In this document: in pieces, positions 1 to 9,361 of the stretch
How the letters are laid out: each line of letters starts with the position of its first letter
How positions within the stretch are numbered: the first letter of the stretch is position 1
Origin: Aquimarina sp. MMG016
Lineage (GTDB): Bacteria; Bacteroidota; Bacteroidia; Flavobacteriales; Flavobacteriaceae
Assembly: GCF_018100805.1 (NCBI RefSeq)
Contig: NZ_JAGJEA010000004.1
Span: forward strand, 1 to 64,000
Length of the DNA stretch: 64,000 bases
Direction of reading: 5' to 3'
Position numbers and translations under genes: made by a program
Notes under the pieces: generated by a model
What the model saw: only the letters and a program-made list of their open reading frames with translations
The model's database searches: none
Told to the model about the DNA's origin: nothing

Positions 1-44
1 AATATCCCGTTTTGTGCCTGCTCACCCCTTTTGGTAAGCGGGTG

Positions 45-74
45 CAAACATACAACCCTTTTTCTTTCTGACAA
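45..74 (-). promoter_or_regulatory. Strong outward promoter, stable-RNA type
   Basis: Read on the minus strand, this is a TTG at 74-72, exactly 19 bases, then TATGTTTG at 52-45, matching the Bacteroidetes consensus TTG-N19-TAnnTTTG. A GC-rich initial region (CACCCGCTTACC) follows and an AT-rich tract lies upstream. The match and the GC-rich start resemble promoters of rRNA or tRNA operons in flavobacteria; that is inference, because the transcribed gene lies left of position 1. Confidence 0.6.
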
Positions 75-189
75 CACATTAATCAATATTTTTTAAAACT
101 ATTTTCTAACCCCAACTCAACAGCCTGATAACATACACTTTACAAACCTGAAAAAATTAAAAAAAACATTATATATAATTAAGTCGGGA

Positions 190-281
190 TAACGATTGAA
201 GCGGCATCCTTATATCGCTTTAACAAATGGCGATATAAGATATAGCGGAAAGCGTGGTCAGGATATTCTAGAATATCCTGA
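190..281. ncRNA. Structured noncoding element upstream of thrS
   Basis: A 9-bp perfect stem (TTATATCGC at 210-218 pairing with GCGATATAA at 230-238) is flanked by GAAGCGGCATCC on the left and GATATAGCGGAAAGCG on the right. A 24-bp perfect palindrome follows at 258-281. From memory, the flanking words recur next to different stems in flavobacterial intergenic regions, which would suggest a conserved RNA or repeat family, but I cannot run that search. Strand and function are unknown. It ends about 60 bases before the thrS promoter. Confidence 0.4.
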
Positions 282-341
282 ATCCCTAAAACAACAACAT
301 AACTAGAAAGTAGAATTTAATTAATTAAGTATACTATATTA

Positions 342-372
342 TTGTATGGGTTTTATTATCGTATTATCTTTG
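342..372 (+). promoter_or_regulatory. Promoter of thrS-infC-rpmI-rplT
   Basis: TTG at 342-344, a 20-base spacer, then TATCTTTG at 365-372 match the Bacteroidetes promoter consensus. Transcription would begin near 380, leaving a leader of only about a dozen bases before the thrS ATG at 392. Confidence 0.6.
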
Positions 373-391
373 CCCCTTTAATTAGAAAAAT

Positions 392-2338
392 ATGATCAAG
401 ATTACGTTACCAGATGGTTCGGTTAGAGAATACAATAACATAGTTACTGCTATGGATGTAGCAAAAGATATTAGCGAAGGTTTTGCAAGAAATGTTATTT
501 CTGCAAAGTTTAACGGAACTACTATCGAAACCTCGACCGAATTAACCACTGATGGTAGTCTTGTCTTATATACATGGAGAGACGATGAAGGAAAAACTGC
601 TTTCAGACACTCCTCATCTCATGTTTTGGCACAAGCATTAGAAGAATTGTACCCTGGTGTCAAATTATCCATTGGACCAGCAATAGAAAATGGTTTCTAT
701 TATGATGTGGACCTTGGTGATCATACTATCTCTGAAAAGGATTTTAAAACCATTGAAGACAAAATGTTGGAAATCGCAAGAGGAAAACATGATTTTAAAA
801 TGAAATCTGTCTCTAAAGCGGACGCTCTTGCTAAATATAAAGAAGAGGGTAATGAATATAAAACAGAACTTATAGAAAATCTAGAAGATGGAACTATAAC
901 ATTCTGTGATCACGATACATTTACAGATTTATGTCGCGGAGGACATATTCCTAACACAGGAATTATTAAAGCTGTGAAAATTATGAGCGTTGCCGGAGCA
1001 TATTGGCGAGGTGATGAAAACAACAAACAACTAACCAGAGTATATGGGACTTCTTTCCCGAAACAAAAAGAACTTAAAGAATATCTTGAGCTGCTAGAAG
1101 AAGCCAAAAAACGTGATCATAGGAAATTAGGTAAAGAATTAGGGTTATTTACTTTTTCACAAAGAGTTGGCCAAGGATTACCCCTATGGCTCCCTAAAGG
1201 TGCTGCGCTACGTGAACGATTAGAAAATTTCCTGAAGAAAGCACAAAAGAAAGCAGGTTACGAAATGGTAATGACACCACATATAGGGCAAAAGGAATTA
1301 TATGTTACTTCTGGGCATTATGCCAAATATGGAGAAGATAGCTTCCAACCAATAAATACTCCAGCAGAAGGTGAAGAATTTTTATTAAAACCAATGAACT
1401 GTCCTCACCATTGCGAAATATATAATAGTGAACCTTTTTCATATAGAGATCTTCCTAAACGATATGCGGAGTTTGGAACTGTATACCGATATGAACAAAG
1501 TGGCGAACTTCATGGATTGACTCGTGTAAGAGGCTTTACACAAGATGACGCCCATATTTTTTGTACTCCAGACCAATTAGATCTTGAATTTAAGAAAGTA
1601 ATTGATCTTGTACTTTATGTTTTTGGTTCTCTAGGTTTTGAAAACTTTACAGCTCAGGTATCTGTAAGAGACTTAGATAAACCAGAAAAATATATTGGAG
1701 ATGTTGCTAATTGGGAAAAAGCAGAGAATGCTATTATTAGTGCTGCAAAAGACAAAGGCTTAGATTATATTATAGAAAGTGGAGAAGCTGCTTTTTACGG
1801 CCCTAAGTTAGACTTTATGGTAAAAGATGCATTGGGACGTAGCTGGCAATTAGGAACAATACAAGTAGATTATAATCTCCCTGAACGTTTTGACCTTACT
1901 TATAAAGGAAGCGATAATGAATTACATAGACCAGTAATGATTCATAGAGCTCCATTTGGTAGTATGGAGCGATTTATTGCTATATTGCTAGAGCATACAG
2001 GAGGTAACTTTCCTTTATGGCTAATGCCTGAGCAGGCTATTATACTCTCTATCAGTGAGAAATATGAAAAATACGCTGAAAAAGTTTTAAATTTGTTAGA
2101 AAATAACGAAATTCGCGCCCTTGCGGATCACCGTAATGAAACGATTGGTAAAAAGATCAGAGAGGCGGAAATGAATAAGTTTCCTTATATCATCATTGTA
2201 GGAGAGCAAGAAGAGAGAGATAATACCATATCAGTTCGTAAACATGGTGGAGAAGATTTAGGATCTATAAGTATAGATCAATTTAATGAAATAGTAAAAG
2301 AAGAAATTAGCAGAACCCTTAAACCGTTTAACGGATAG
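392..2338 (+). CDS. thrS: Threonine--tRNA ligase
   Basis: Class II aminoacyl-tRNA synthetase that charges tRNA-Thr in the cytoplasm. The 648-residue protein has the usual bacterial length. It opens with a TGS domain ([14 protein letters not shown]), followed by the editing domain, the class II catalytic core and the C-terminal anticodon-binding domain. The three zinc ligands that select threonine are visible: Cys337 in MNCPHHC, His388 in DDAHIF and His518 in MIHRAPFGS, corresponding to Cys334, His385 and His511 of the E. coli enzyme. It leads the operon with infC, rpmI and rplT, a widely conserved order. No defects seen. Confidence 0.97.
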   Translation: MIKITLPDGSVREYNNIVTAMDVAKDISEGFARNVISAKFNGTTIETSTELTTDGSLVLYTWRDDEGKTAFRHSSSHVLAQALEELYPGVKLSIGPAIENGFYYDVDLGDHTISEKDFKTIEDKMLEIARGKHDFKMKSVSKADALAKYKEEGNEYKTELIENLEDGTITFCDHDTFTDLCRGGHIPNTGIIKAVKIMSVAGAYWRGDENNKQLTRVYGTSFPKQKELKEYLELLEEAKKRDHRKLGKELGLFTFSQRVGQGLPLWLPKGAALRERLENFLKKAQKKAGYEMVMTPHIGQKELYVTSGHYAKYGEDSFQPINTPAEGEEFLLKPMNCPHHCEIYNSEPFSYRDLPKRYAEFGTVYRYEQSGELHGLTRVRGFTQDDAHIFCTPDQLDLEFKKVIDLVLYVFGSLGFENFTAQVSVRDLDKPEKYIGDVANWEKAENAIISAAKDKGLDYIIESGEAAFYGPKLDFMVKDALGRSWQLGTIQVDYNLPERFDLTYKGSDNELHRPVMIHRAPFGSMERFIAILLEHTGGNFPLWLMPEQAIILSISEKYEKYAEKVLNLLENNEIRALADHRNETIGKKIREAEMNKFPYIIIVGEQEERDNTISVRKHGGEDLGSISIDQFNEIVKEEISRTLKPFNG

Positions 2339-2369
2339 CATAAATAAGTTTAATTTAAAATTTTAAGTC

Positions 2370-2921
2370 ATAGCAATAAGAAGAAGAAGGTCTCAAAAAC
2401 CACTAAGAGTAATTAAAGAAGATGCTCACAGAATCAACCATAAAATTCGTGTTGATGAAGTGCGTCTTGTTGGTGACAACGTCGAAGTAGGTGTATACCC
2501 TACTAAAAAAGCAATGGAACTAGCTGAAGAGCAAGGACTAGATCTTGTAGAGATCTCACCAAAAGCCGTACCTCCTGTTTGTAAAATCATGGATTATAAA
2601 AAATTCCTTTATGAACAGAAGAAGAGAGATAAAGCTTTAAAGTCAAAAGCTACTAAAGTTATTATTAAAGAAATTAGATTTGGACCAAATACTGACGAGC
2701 ATGATTATGAGTTTAAGAAAAAACATGCTATTAAGTTTTTAAGTGAAGGTGCCAAGCTAAAAGCTTACGTATTTTTTAAAGGACGTTCTATTATATATAA
2801 GGATCAAGGTCAAATTCTATTACTTAGACTTGCTCAAGAATTAGAGGAATATGGTAAAGTAGAACAAATGCCGAAACTTGAAGGTAAGCGAATGATCATG
2901 TTCATCGCTCCTAAAAAGTAA
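2370..2921 (+). CDS. infC: Translation initiation factor IF-3, AUA start
   Basis: IF-3 binds the 30S subunit, prevents premature joining of 50S and checks the start codon. Both domains are present: an N-terminal domain with [16 protein letters not shown] and [10 protein letters not shown], and a C-terminal domain with [17 protein letters not shown]. The first ATG/GTG in frame is the GTG at 2460, which would delete the conserved start of the N-domain. Upstream the frame reads [18 protein letters not shown], the usual flavobacterial IF-3 beginning, and it is closed by TAA at 2364-2366. Only GTC and ATA codons lie in between, so ATA at 2370 is the best start, giving 183 residues. E. coli infC also uses a rare start (AUU), which IF-3 itself discriminates against, so autoregulation is likely here. 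The gene lies 31 bases after thrS. Confidence 0.93.
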   Translation: MAIRRRRSQKPLRVIKEDAHRINHKIRVDEVRLVGDNVEVGVYPTKKAMELAEEQGLDLVEISPKAVPPVCKIMDYKKFLYEQKKRDKALKSKATKVIIKEIRFGPNTDEHDYEFKKKHAIKFLSEGAKLKAYVFFKGRSIIYKDQGQILLLRLAQELEEYGKVEQMPKLEGKRMIMFIAPKK

Positions 2922-2996
2922 ACCAAGAGAAACATATAATTTCTACAATTGGAAATTATTGAAGATAATAAGTGAGATTATAAAAACAAGGATACA

Positions 2997-3194
2997 ATGC
3001 CTAAAATGAAAACAAAATCCAGTGCTAAGAAGCGTTTCAAGCTTACCGGTACTGGTAAAATCAAAAGAAAGCACGCTTTTAAGAGTCATATTTTGACAAA
3101 AAAATCTAAAAAGCGTAAGCTAGCTTTGACGCACTCTACATTAGTGCATAAAAGCGATGAAAATAGTATTAAAGAGCAATTACGTTTAAAGTAA
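2997..3194 (+). CDS. rpmI: 50S ribosomal protein L35
   Basis: Small, highly basic 65-residue ribosomal protein with the family start [15 protein letters not shown] and the segment [13 protein letters not shown] (here [16 protein letters not shown]). It lies between infC (75 bases upstream) and rplT, the standard order. It is a component of the large subunit and likely shares the thrS transcript. Confidence 0.97.
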   Translation: MPKMKTKSSAKKRFKLTGTGKIKRKHAFKSHILTKKSKKRKLALTHSTLVHKSDENSIKEQLRLK

Positions 3195-3230
3195 TCCCTT
3201 TAATCAGGTTAAAATTATTATAAACCCAGG

Positions 3231-3289
3231 AGTTAGGCCATTTAAAAAGAATTCAAAATTCAAAATTCAGAATTATTGAATCGCCTACT
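3231..3289 (+). promoter_or_regulatory. Possible L20-type mRNA leader
   Basis: The 112-base gap before rplT contains AGTTAGGC at 3231-3238, able to pair with GCCTACT at 3283-3289 with one bulged base. They enclose an AT-rich stretch with three near-identical AATTCAA units and a complementary TTGAAT. L20 is known to bind leaders of its own operon in Firmicutes and proteobacteria; whether this is such a leader is inference. Confidence 0.25.
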
Positions 3290-3306
3290 ACTAAAAAATT
3301 TAAATT

Positions 3307-3651
3307 ATGCCAAGATCAGTAAATTCAGTTGCTAAAAGAGCTAGAAGAAAAAAAGTTCTTAAGCAGGCAAAAGGTTACTTTGGACGTCGTAAAAACGTTT
3401 GGACAGTAGCAAAAAATGCGGTTGACAAAGCAATGTCATACGCTTATAGAGACCGTAGAAATAAGAAGAGAACTTTCCGTGCTTTATGGATTACTCGTAT
3501 TAATGCGGGTGCTCGTTTACACGGTATGTCTTACTCTCAATTTATGGGAAAAGTAAAAGCTAATAATATCGAATTAAACCGTAAGGTTCTTGCAGATTTA
3601 GCGATGAACAACCCAGAAGCTTTTAAAGCTATTGTAGATAAAGTAAAGTAA
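3307..3651 (+). CDS. rplT: 50S ribosomal protein L20
   Basis: Basic 114-residue large-subunit protein, with the canonical start [19 protein letters not shown] and the segment [19 protein letters not shown]. It is an early 50S assembly protein and in other bacteria represses its own operon. It closes the translation operon and is followed 33 bases later by an intrinsic terminator. Confidence 0.97.
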   Translation: MPRSVNSVAKRARRKKVLKQAKGYFGRRKNVWTVAKNAVDKAMSYAYRDRRNKKRTFRALWITRINAGARLHGMSYSQFMGKVKANNIELNRKVLADLAMNNPEAFKAIVDKVK

Positions 3652-3684
3652 CTCTTTTATAATAAAACAGAATCTCACTTATAT

Positions 3685-3713
3685 AAAATCCCGCCTAACC
3701 GCGGGATTTTTTT
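3685..3713 (+). terminator. Terminator of the thrS-rplT operon
   Basis: A 10-bp perfect stem (3685-3694 with 3701-3710) with a 6-base loop and GC core CCCGC/GCGGG runs into a T tract. Confidence 0.9.
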
Positions 3714-3823
3714 ATGGCTTTCTGCTAGTAAAAATGCATTTTATCGATAAAAACATACTTTTAATCCGTTAAAAACGTAGTTTTCTAGTTTATTTTACTT
3801 ATTTTTAACAAAACCTAACTGCT

Positions 3824-4228
3824 ATGAAAAAAAGCTACCCATTACTTACGGGAGTATTGTTATTAACTAGTCAAGTACTTTTAGCTCAAGAGCATACATC
3901 TCATTCTACTCAAGAACTAGGAGCGCAAGAAATTTTTGGCCTTTTAGAAATGCCTTTTCTTGCAATAGCACTTATTTTTAGTTTTCTAACTGCTACAAGG
4001 CTAAAAGGAGGTAAATTCGGTTCTGGAATGACCATATTAGCTTGGGGGTTTGTTGTAATGGCTTTAGGGCACTTACATATGCAGATCGCTCATATTTTTA
4101 ACTATAATATTTTTAAGAATCTTTTTGGCGAAACTGCAGGCAATTACATCTGGTTCATTGCATTGATTCTAACATGGGGGCTATCAGCATTAGGTTTCTA
4201 TAAGATATATAAAGCTAGTAAAATATAA
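3824..4228 (+). CDS. Small His-containing membrane protein, function unknown
   Basis: I do not recognise the family. The 134 residues begin with a signal peptide (LLLTSQVLLAQ) and continue with a short His-rich stretch (EHTSHS). Three hydrophobic segments near residues 38-58, 67-87 and 108-128 follow, with a GHLHMQIAH motif between the second and third. The gene stops only 8 bases before the hybrid histidine kinase gene, so the two are almost certainly cotranscribed. The kinase has no membrane segments of its own. A membrane sensing or anchoring partner is a reasonable inference, and the histidines could bind metal or heme, but nothing proves this. Confidence 0.75.
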   Translation: MKKSYPLLTGVLLLTSQVLLAQEHTSHSTQELGAQEIFGLLEMPFLAIALIFSFLTATRLKGGKFGSGMTILAWGFVVMALGHLHMQIAHIFNYNIFKNLFGETAGNYIWFIALILTWGLSALGFYKIYKASKI

Positions 4229-4236
4229 CCCAAAAA

Positions 4237-7017
4237 ATGGCAACTGATTGGTTTAAAAAACTATTAAAACCTAACAAGCTTAACCTACCAAAAAGTCAAG
4301 AAGAAAAAGAAATCATTGATCTTGTTGATTTTTTATGGAAGGAGATAGAAGTTCCTTCAAAAGCTACAAATTTAAAAACTAAGTTGAAAGTTTTTAAATC
4401 GCTTCCGGGTGCCGAAAAAACTGAATCTTTACCAGAAATTTACCTCTTACTTGAGGAGCATCTCACAGAAAAAAACGTTACAAACAGACCAACCAAACAA
4501 TTGATAAGGGATCTTGTCTTCCAGAAACATCCTCTTTTACTAGACCTAGAGAACTTTAGATTAATATTTCAACCACTAAGAGAACAAGAACTGGCCATAT
4601 GCAGGGTCTTTCTTTCTCAAGTGCTCGAAAAATCATCAGAATTGGTTGGCAGCTACAATGATCCTAAAATTGCCGAAATAAAATACTATCTAGACACTCC
4701 TTATGATTTTAAAACTATTAATCTCATAAAGGAAAGAAAAAACCTTTTAGAATTTTCTAATACAATTTTTTCAAGAATCAAAGATAGCTTAGGAATAAAT
4801 GCAATTACTAATATCTACCTATTAATCTATAAAAAGCATTTTCAATCCTACCATTTACTAGATTCTTATACAGCTACTCTAAACGTTATTCCGGAGGAAA
4901 TACTGGCTAAGGATCTGATCAATTTTCCAAGTAAACAGCAGATGCTTAAAATGCTTCAAAAGCAATTATACAGCTTGGAAGAAATTAACGAGAGACTTAC
5001 TAAAGAAATCATAGAAAGAAAAAATGTCCAGGAAGAATTAAAACACAGTGAGCATCTAAAAACCACCATCCTGGAGACAGCAATGGATGGGGTAATACTT
5101 GTTAATAGCCTAGGAACAGTGCTAAACTGGAATAAGCAAGCTGAAAACATTTTAGAATTAAGCAGAGAAGAAACTATAGGAGAGAGTATATATTCATTAG
5201 TACCAAGTAAATTAAGAGAACAGCTTAGAAATAGTTTTAGAAACTACATTAAAACAGGCGATGACCAACTAATTAATAGAAGGGTGGAAACTTCTGTTAA
5301 TCGAAGAGATGGTTCTTTGATTTATGTAGAACTTACGATTGTAGCCATTAAAACCAAATATGATTATCTATTTAATGCATTCTTTAGGGATATTACTAAT
5401 AAAAAAATTATTGATAATGAAATAAGAGAAGCTAAAGTATTAGCCGAGAAGTCTGCAAAGGCTAAATCCATTTTCTTATCCAACATGAGTCACGAAATCA
5501 GAACCCCACTTAATGTAATATTGGGACTTACAGGAATTCTACAAAAAAGTGATTTCAGCAACCCTGATATGGATATGAAGAACTTGGATGGAATTCAGTT
5601 TTCTGCAGAAAATCTTTTGGTTTTAATAAATGATGTATTAGATTTTAGTAAAATCGAAGCAGGTAAACTTTCTCTACACAAGACTGATTTTAACATCTAT
5701 GAATTAATAAAAAATGTTTCACGAGGCTTTAGAATAAAAGCTGAAGAAAAAGGCCTAAACTTTAGAATGGAAATCGATTCTTCAATACCTAAATTTATAA
5801 TTGGAGATCAACTTAGGCTAAATCAGATTCTTACTAATTTACTAGGGAATGCTATTAAATTTACACACAAAGGTGAAATAGTAATTCAGGTAAAGCAACT
5901 AAAATCTGATTATAATTATACCTTTATTGATTTCACCGTAAAGGATACCGGGGTTGGTATTCCAAAAGATAAACTGGATACTATTTTCGAAAGTTTTTAT
6001 CAAGTACACAAGCCAGGCAAAGACAAAATAGAAGGAACAGGGCTTGGATTATCTATCTCCAAACAACTTATAGAATTACATAATAGCACTCTGAGAGCTG
6101 ACAGTAAACCAGGAGCAGGATCCAATTTTAATTTTTCAATACAATATGCTAAGAGTAAGCTTACTTCATCAGAAATTAGTAAAGATGATTCTACATTAGA
6201 GAAAAACGCTGATTACATCTCCGGAATGAATGTCCTAATTGTGGAAGATAATAAGATGAATCAATTTTTCATGCAACAGCTGTTCTCCAATTGGAATATA
6301 AAAACAGATATTGCAGAAAATGGTAAAATTGCTTTAGAAAAACTGGATAACAATTCTTATGACTTAATACTAATGGATATGCATATGCCAGTAATGGATG
6401 GTCCTGAAGCAGCTGAAATTATTAGAAAATCAAAAAATCCTAATATTAGTCAAACGCCAATAATAGCTTGTTCTGCTGATGTTTTTCCTGAATCTAAAAA
6501 AAGAGCTATAGATTCAGGGATGAATTTTTATTTAACCAAACCTGTAAGCGAAAAAGAACTAGAAGAAATATTATTCAGTCTAAGATCAACACTCCCAAAA
6601 GATGTTAATACTCTTAAAAAAGTACCAAATACTGTTATACAAGAACCTACAAATAATAAAAAGTATTGCGATCTTTCGTTCTTAAAAGAAACCTTTGATA
6701 ATGACCAAGATATCATAAAAAATGTTTTACAAATTTTTATTGAAGATACTCCAAATGATTATAAAAAGCTTATATACGCTATAGAAAATGAAGATCTAGA
6801 GAATTCAAAACAATTTGCACATAAGTTAAAATCTAGTTTTAAAACCATTGGTTTAAACAATGAAGCTAAGATATTAGAAAAAATTGAACATTTAAGTGTA
6901 AAAAAATCAGGGTTTTACCAGGTCCCAGAACTAGCCAAACAATTAGATCAAACATACCCACACATCATCGAGGAGATAAAACAATTCGTTAAGGACTCAG
7001 CTTCTTTAAATATGTAA
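4237..7017 (+). CDS. PAS hybrid sensor histidine kinase with REC and Hpt domains
   Basis: A complete phosphorelay in one 926-residue polypeptide. Residues 1-270 are a soluble, largely helical region I do not recognise. A PAS domain follows near 275-395, then HisKA with His419 in MSHEIRTPLN. The HATPase has its N box near 530-545, DTGVGIPKD near 568 and GTGLGLSIS near 600. A receiver domain from about 662 has Asp714 in LILMDMHMPVMDG. A C-terminal Hpt domain has His862 in AHKLKSSFK. All phosphotransfer residues are present, so it should be active. No transmembrane helix is visible; the membrane protein 8 bases upstream may supply one. No DNA-binding output domain or separate response regulator is encoded nearby, so the target is unknown. 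Confidence 0.92.
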   Translation: MATDWFKKLLKPNKLNLPKSQEEKEIIDLVDFLWKEIEVPSKATNLKTKLKVFKSLPGAEKTESLPEIYLLLEEHLTEKNVTNRPTKQLIRDLVFQKHPLLLDLENFRLIFQPLREQELAICRVFLSQVLEKSSELVGSYNDPKIAEIKYYLDTPYDFKTINLIKERKNLLEFSNTIFSRIKDSLGINAITNIYLLIYKKHFQSYHLLDSYTATLNVIPEEILAKDLINFPSKQQMLKMLQKQLYSLEEINERLTKEIIERKNVQEELKHSEHLKTTILETAMDGVILVNSLGTVLNWNKQAENILELSREETIGESIYSLVPSKLREQLRNSFRNYIKTGDDQLINRRVETSVNRRDGSLIYVELTIVAIKTKYDYLFNAFFRDITNKKIIDNEIREAKVLAEKSAKAKSIFLSNMSHEIRTPLNVILGLTGILQKSDFSNPDMDMKNLDGIQFSAENLLVLINDVLDFSKIEAGKLSLHKTDFNIYELIKNVSRGFRIKAEEKGLNFRMEIDSSIPKFIIGDQLRLNQILTNLLGNAIKFTHKGEIVIQVKQLKSDYNYTFIDFTVKDTGVGIPKDKLDTIFESFYQVHKPGKDKIEGTGLGLSISKQLIELHNSTLRADSKPGAGSNFNFSIQYAKSKLTSSEISKDDSTLEKNADYISGMNVLIVEDNKMNQFFMQQLFSNWNIKTDIAENGKIALEKLDNNSYDLILMDMHMPVMDGPEAAEIIRKSKNPNISQTPIIACSADVFPESKKRAIDSGMNFYLTKPVSEKELEEILFSLRSTLPKDVNTLKKVPNTVIQEPTNNKKYCDLSFLKETFDNDQDIIKNVLQIFIEDTPNDYKKLIYAIENEDLENSKQFAHKLKSSFKTIGLNNEAKILEKIEHLSVKKSGFYQVPELAKQLDQTYPHIIEEIKQFVKDSASLNM

Positions 7018-7045
7018 AAGACAAATAGTTTTTCTTATCTCTTAG

Positions 7046-7053
7046 TATATTTG
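7046..7053 (+). promoter_or_regulatory. -7 promoter box before the RNA methyltransferase gene
   Basis: TATATTTG matches TAnnTTTG and ends 5 bases before the ATG at 7059, implying a leaderless or nearly leaderless mRNA. No clear -33 box is seen. Confidence 0.35.
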
Positions 7054-7058
7054 CTAAT

Positions 7059-7865
7059 ATGCAAAATCAGATCACAAGTCTTCAGAATAATAGAATAAAA
7101 TTTCTGAATCAACTCAAAGAAAAATCTAGAATTCGTAAAAAAGAAAAGTGCTTTCTTATTGAAGGTAAACGAGAAATCACTCTTGCTCAAAAAGGAAATT
7201 ATCAAATAACTCAAATATATTACTGTTCATCAATCATGAAATATGATGAAGTTTTGGGTTTAATAAATTACTCTAAAGAAGATATTGAAATATTTGAAAT
7301 CACAGCTGATATCTATCAGAAAATAGCATACAGAACTACGACTGAAGGCTTACTAGCTATCGCAAAAACCAAAGATTTGAATATTGAACATTTTTCAATC
7401 ACCTCAAAAAAACCTTTAATCTTAGTTGCTGAAGCACCAGAGAAACCCGGTAATATAGGAGCTTTACTGAGAACCGCTGACGCAGCTCAGGTGGATGCTG
7501 TTTTTATTGCTAACCCTAAAACTGACATGTATAATCCTAATATCATTCGTTCCAGTGTTGGATGTATATTCACAAATACTATTGCTACTGGAACTACTCA
7601 AGAAATAATTCATTTTCTCCAAGCACATAAAATAAATATTTATGGAGCCGCATTACAAGCTTCCAAAAATTATTGTACTCTGGATTATACTAAACCATCT
7701 GCAATTGTCGTTGGTACAGAGGCTACAGGTTTAAGTAACGAATGGTTAGACAATACCACTCAAAATATTAAAATCCCCATGAGTGGAGTCATAGATTCAA
7801 TGAATGTTTCGGTTGCAGCAGGAATAATGATATTTGAAGCAAAACGACAGCGTAATTTTCATTAA
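7059..7865 (+). CDS. TrmH-family (SpoU) RNA 2'-O-methyltransferase
   Basis: SPOUT-fold methyltransferase, probably acting on rRNA or tRNA ribose. The N-terminal part (residues 1-100, with FLIEGKREI) resembles the substrate-binding domain of RlmB/TrmH proteins. The C-terminal half carries the three SpoU motifs: RSSVGCIF preceded by NPNIIR, IVVGTEATGLS, and IPMSGVIDSMNVSVAAG. The 268-residue length fits. Which nucleotide is modified cannot be told from sequence. The gene stands alone between the kinase and the protease. Confidence 0.9.
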   Translation: MQNQITSLQNNRIKFLNQLKEKSRIRKKEKCFLIEGKREITLAQKGNYQITQIYYCSSIMKYDEVLGLINYSKEDIEIFEITADIYQKIAYRTTTEGLLAIAKTKDLNIEHFSITSKKPLILVAEAPEKPGNIGALLRTADAAQVDAVFIANPKTDMYNPNIIRSSVGCIFTNTIATGTTQEIIHFLQAHKINIYGAALQASKNYCTLDYTKPSAIVVGTEATGLSNEWLDNTTQNIKIPMSGVIDSMNVSVAAGIMIFEAKRQRNFH

Positions 7866-7959
7866 TTAAAGGTTAAAAATATATTATAAATAAATTAAAA
7901 ATCATTACCTTACCCCTTCCTACGTGCCCAAACCAAGAACTACTAATTGCTAGAGACAA

Positions 7960-9192
7960 ATGACTCCAAATTCCCTGTTTTACTTATTAATAGCCATTAT
8001 CGTAATTGTCTTTTTAATAGATTCATTGCTAGACATCCTTAATGCCAGGCATTATAGTGACAATATTCCTAACGAACTTTTGGATGTTTACCCAAAGGAT
8101 GAATATGAGAAATCAATAGCCTATAAAAAGGCTAATTATAAATTTAAAATGGTTTCTTCAAGCATTTCATTATGCATTATGTTACTATTTTTCTTTCTGG
8201 ATGGGTTTGCATTTATTGATAACATAGCTAGAAGTTTTTCTGACAATACTATAGTCGTCGGTCTAGTATTTTTTGGAATAATAATGATCGGGAGTGACAT
8301 ATTATCTATTCCTTCCTCTTATTACAGAACTTTTGTTATCGAGGAAAAGTTCGGGTTTAACAAAACAACAATCAAAACCTTTTTCATCGATCGAATAAAA
8401 AGCATCATTATGATGATTATTGTTGGTGGTGGTCTTCTGGCCTTGATTATATGGTTTTATACCATTACCGGAAAAAACTTTTGGATATACGCTTGGGTAT
8501 TGATATCTATCTTTACTATGGCTATGAATATGTTTTATGCAAAACTTATTGTACCTATATTCAACAAGCAGACTCCTTTAGAACCAGGAGAACTTAGGGA
8601 TACTATAGAAGCATATTCTAAAAAGGTTGGTTTTCAGTTAAAAGATATTTTCGTAATTGATGGTTCTAAAAGAAGTACAAAAGCCAATGCCTATTTTTCA
8701 GGCTTCGGTACTGAAAAAAGAATCACCTTATATGATACTTTAGTAAAAGACCTTAGCAAAGAAGAAATCGTTGCAGTTTTAGCTCATGAAGTAGGACATT
8801 ATAAGAAAAAACATGTAATCATTAATCTTCTTTTATCTGTATTGCTTACCGGGGTTACATTATGGTTTTTATCTTTATTTATTGCTAATCCACTGCTTTC
8901 TGAAGCTTTAAAAGTTGAAGTACCTTCATTTCATATTGGTTTAGTTGCATTTGGAATCTTATATAGTCCAATTTCTGAAGTAACAGGATTGATAATGAAT
9001 GTGGTTTCCAGAGCATTTGAGTATCAAGCAGATGATTATGCAAAAAACACATATAATAGCGAAGCACTTATCAATAGTCTTAAAAAGCTTTCCAAAAATA
9101 ACCTAAGCAATTTGACTCCTCATCCTGCTATGGTATTCATACATTACTCTCACCCAACACTTTTACAAAGAATTAAAAACTTAAGAGAATAA
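7960..9192 (+). CDS. M48 family membrane metalloprotease (Ste24-like)
   Basis: Integral membrane zinc protease of 410 residues, related to eukaryotic CAAX prenyl protease Ste24. The zinc site is clear: LAHEVGHYKKKH holds HExxH, and EYQADDYA supplies the third ligand. An N-terminal helix and several further hydrophobic segments precede the active site, with two more between the motifs. Bacteria mostly lack CAAX substrates, so a membrane-protein quality role is more likely; this is family knowledge and inference. The gene is followed by 169 noncoding bases. Confidence 0.9.
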   Translation: MTPNSLFYLLIAIIVIVFLIDSLLDILNARHYSDNIPNELLDVYPKDEYEKSIAYKKANYKFKMVSSSISLCIMLLFFFLDGFAFIDNIARSFSDNTIVVGLVFFGIIMIGSDILSIPSSYYRTFVIEEKFGFNKTTIKTFFIDRIKSIIMMIIVGGGLLALIIWFYTITGKNFWIYAWVLISIFTMAMNMFYAKLIVPIFNKQTPLEPGELRDTIEAYSKKVGFQLKDIFVIDGSKRSTKANAYFSGFGTEKRITLYDTLVKDLSKEEIVAVLAHEVGHYKKKHVIINLLLSVLLTGVTLWFLSLFIANPLLSEALKVEVPSFHIGLVAFGILYSPISEVTGLIMNVVSRAFEYQADDYAKNTYNSEALINSLKKLSKNNLSNLTPHPAMVFIHYSHPTLLQRIKNLRE

Positions 9193-9361
9193 ATCCTTAT
9201 CTATAAGGCTTGGTCATTACAATTCTTAGTTGTACTTTTAATTATTATTGACATATACTTATGAAATAAGCAATTATTAATGTTAGGCATAATTTTTGTC
9301 AATATTATAAAAAGGGAACACACACGATATTAAATAGGGCTTTCTAAGAAAACTTTGTGTT

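Noticed and set aside
3250-3272. Tandem AATTCAA units as a microsatellite or phase-variation tract
   Set aside because: Only about three imperfect units lie between ribosomal protein genes; there is no sign of length variation, and pairing within a leader is a simpler reading.
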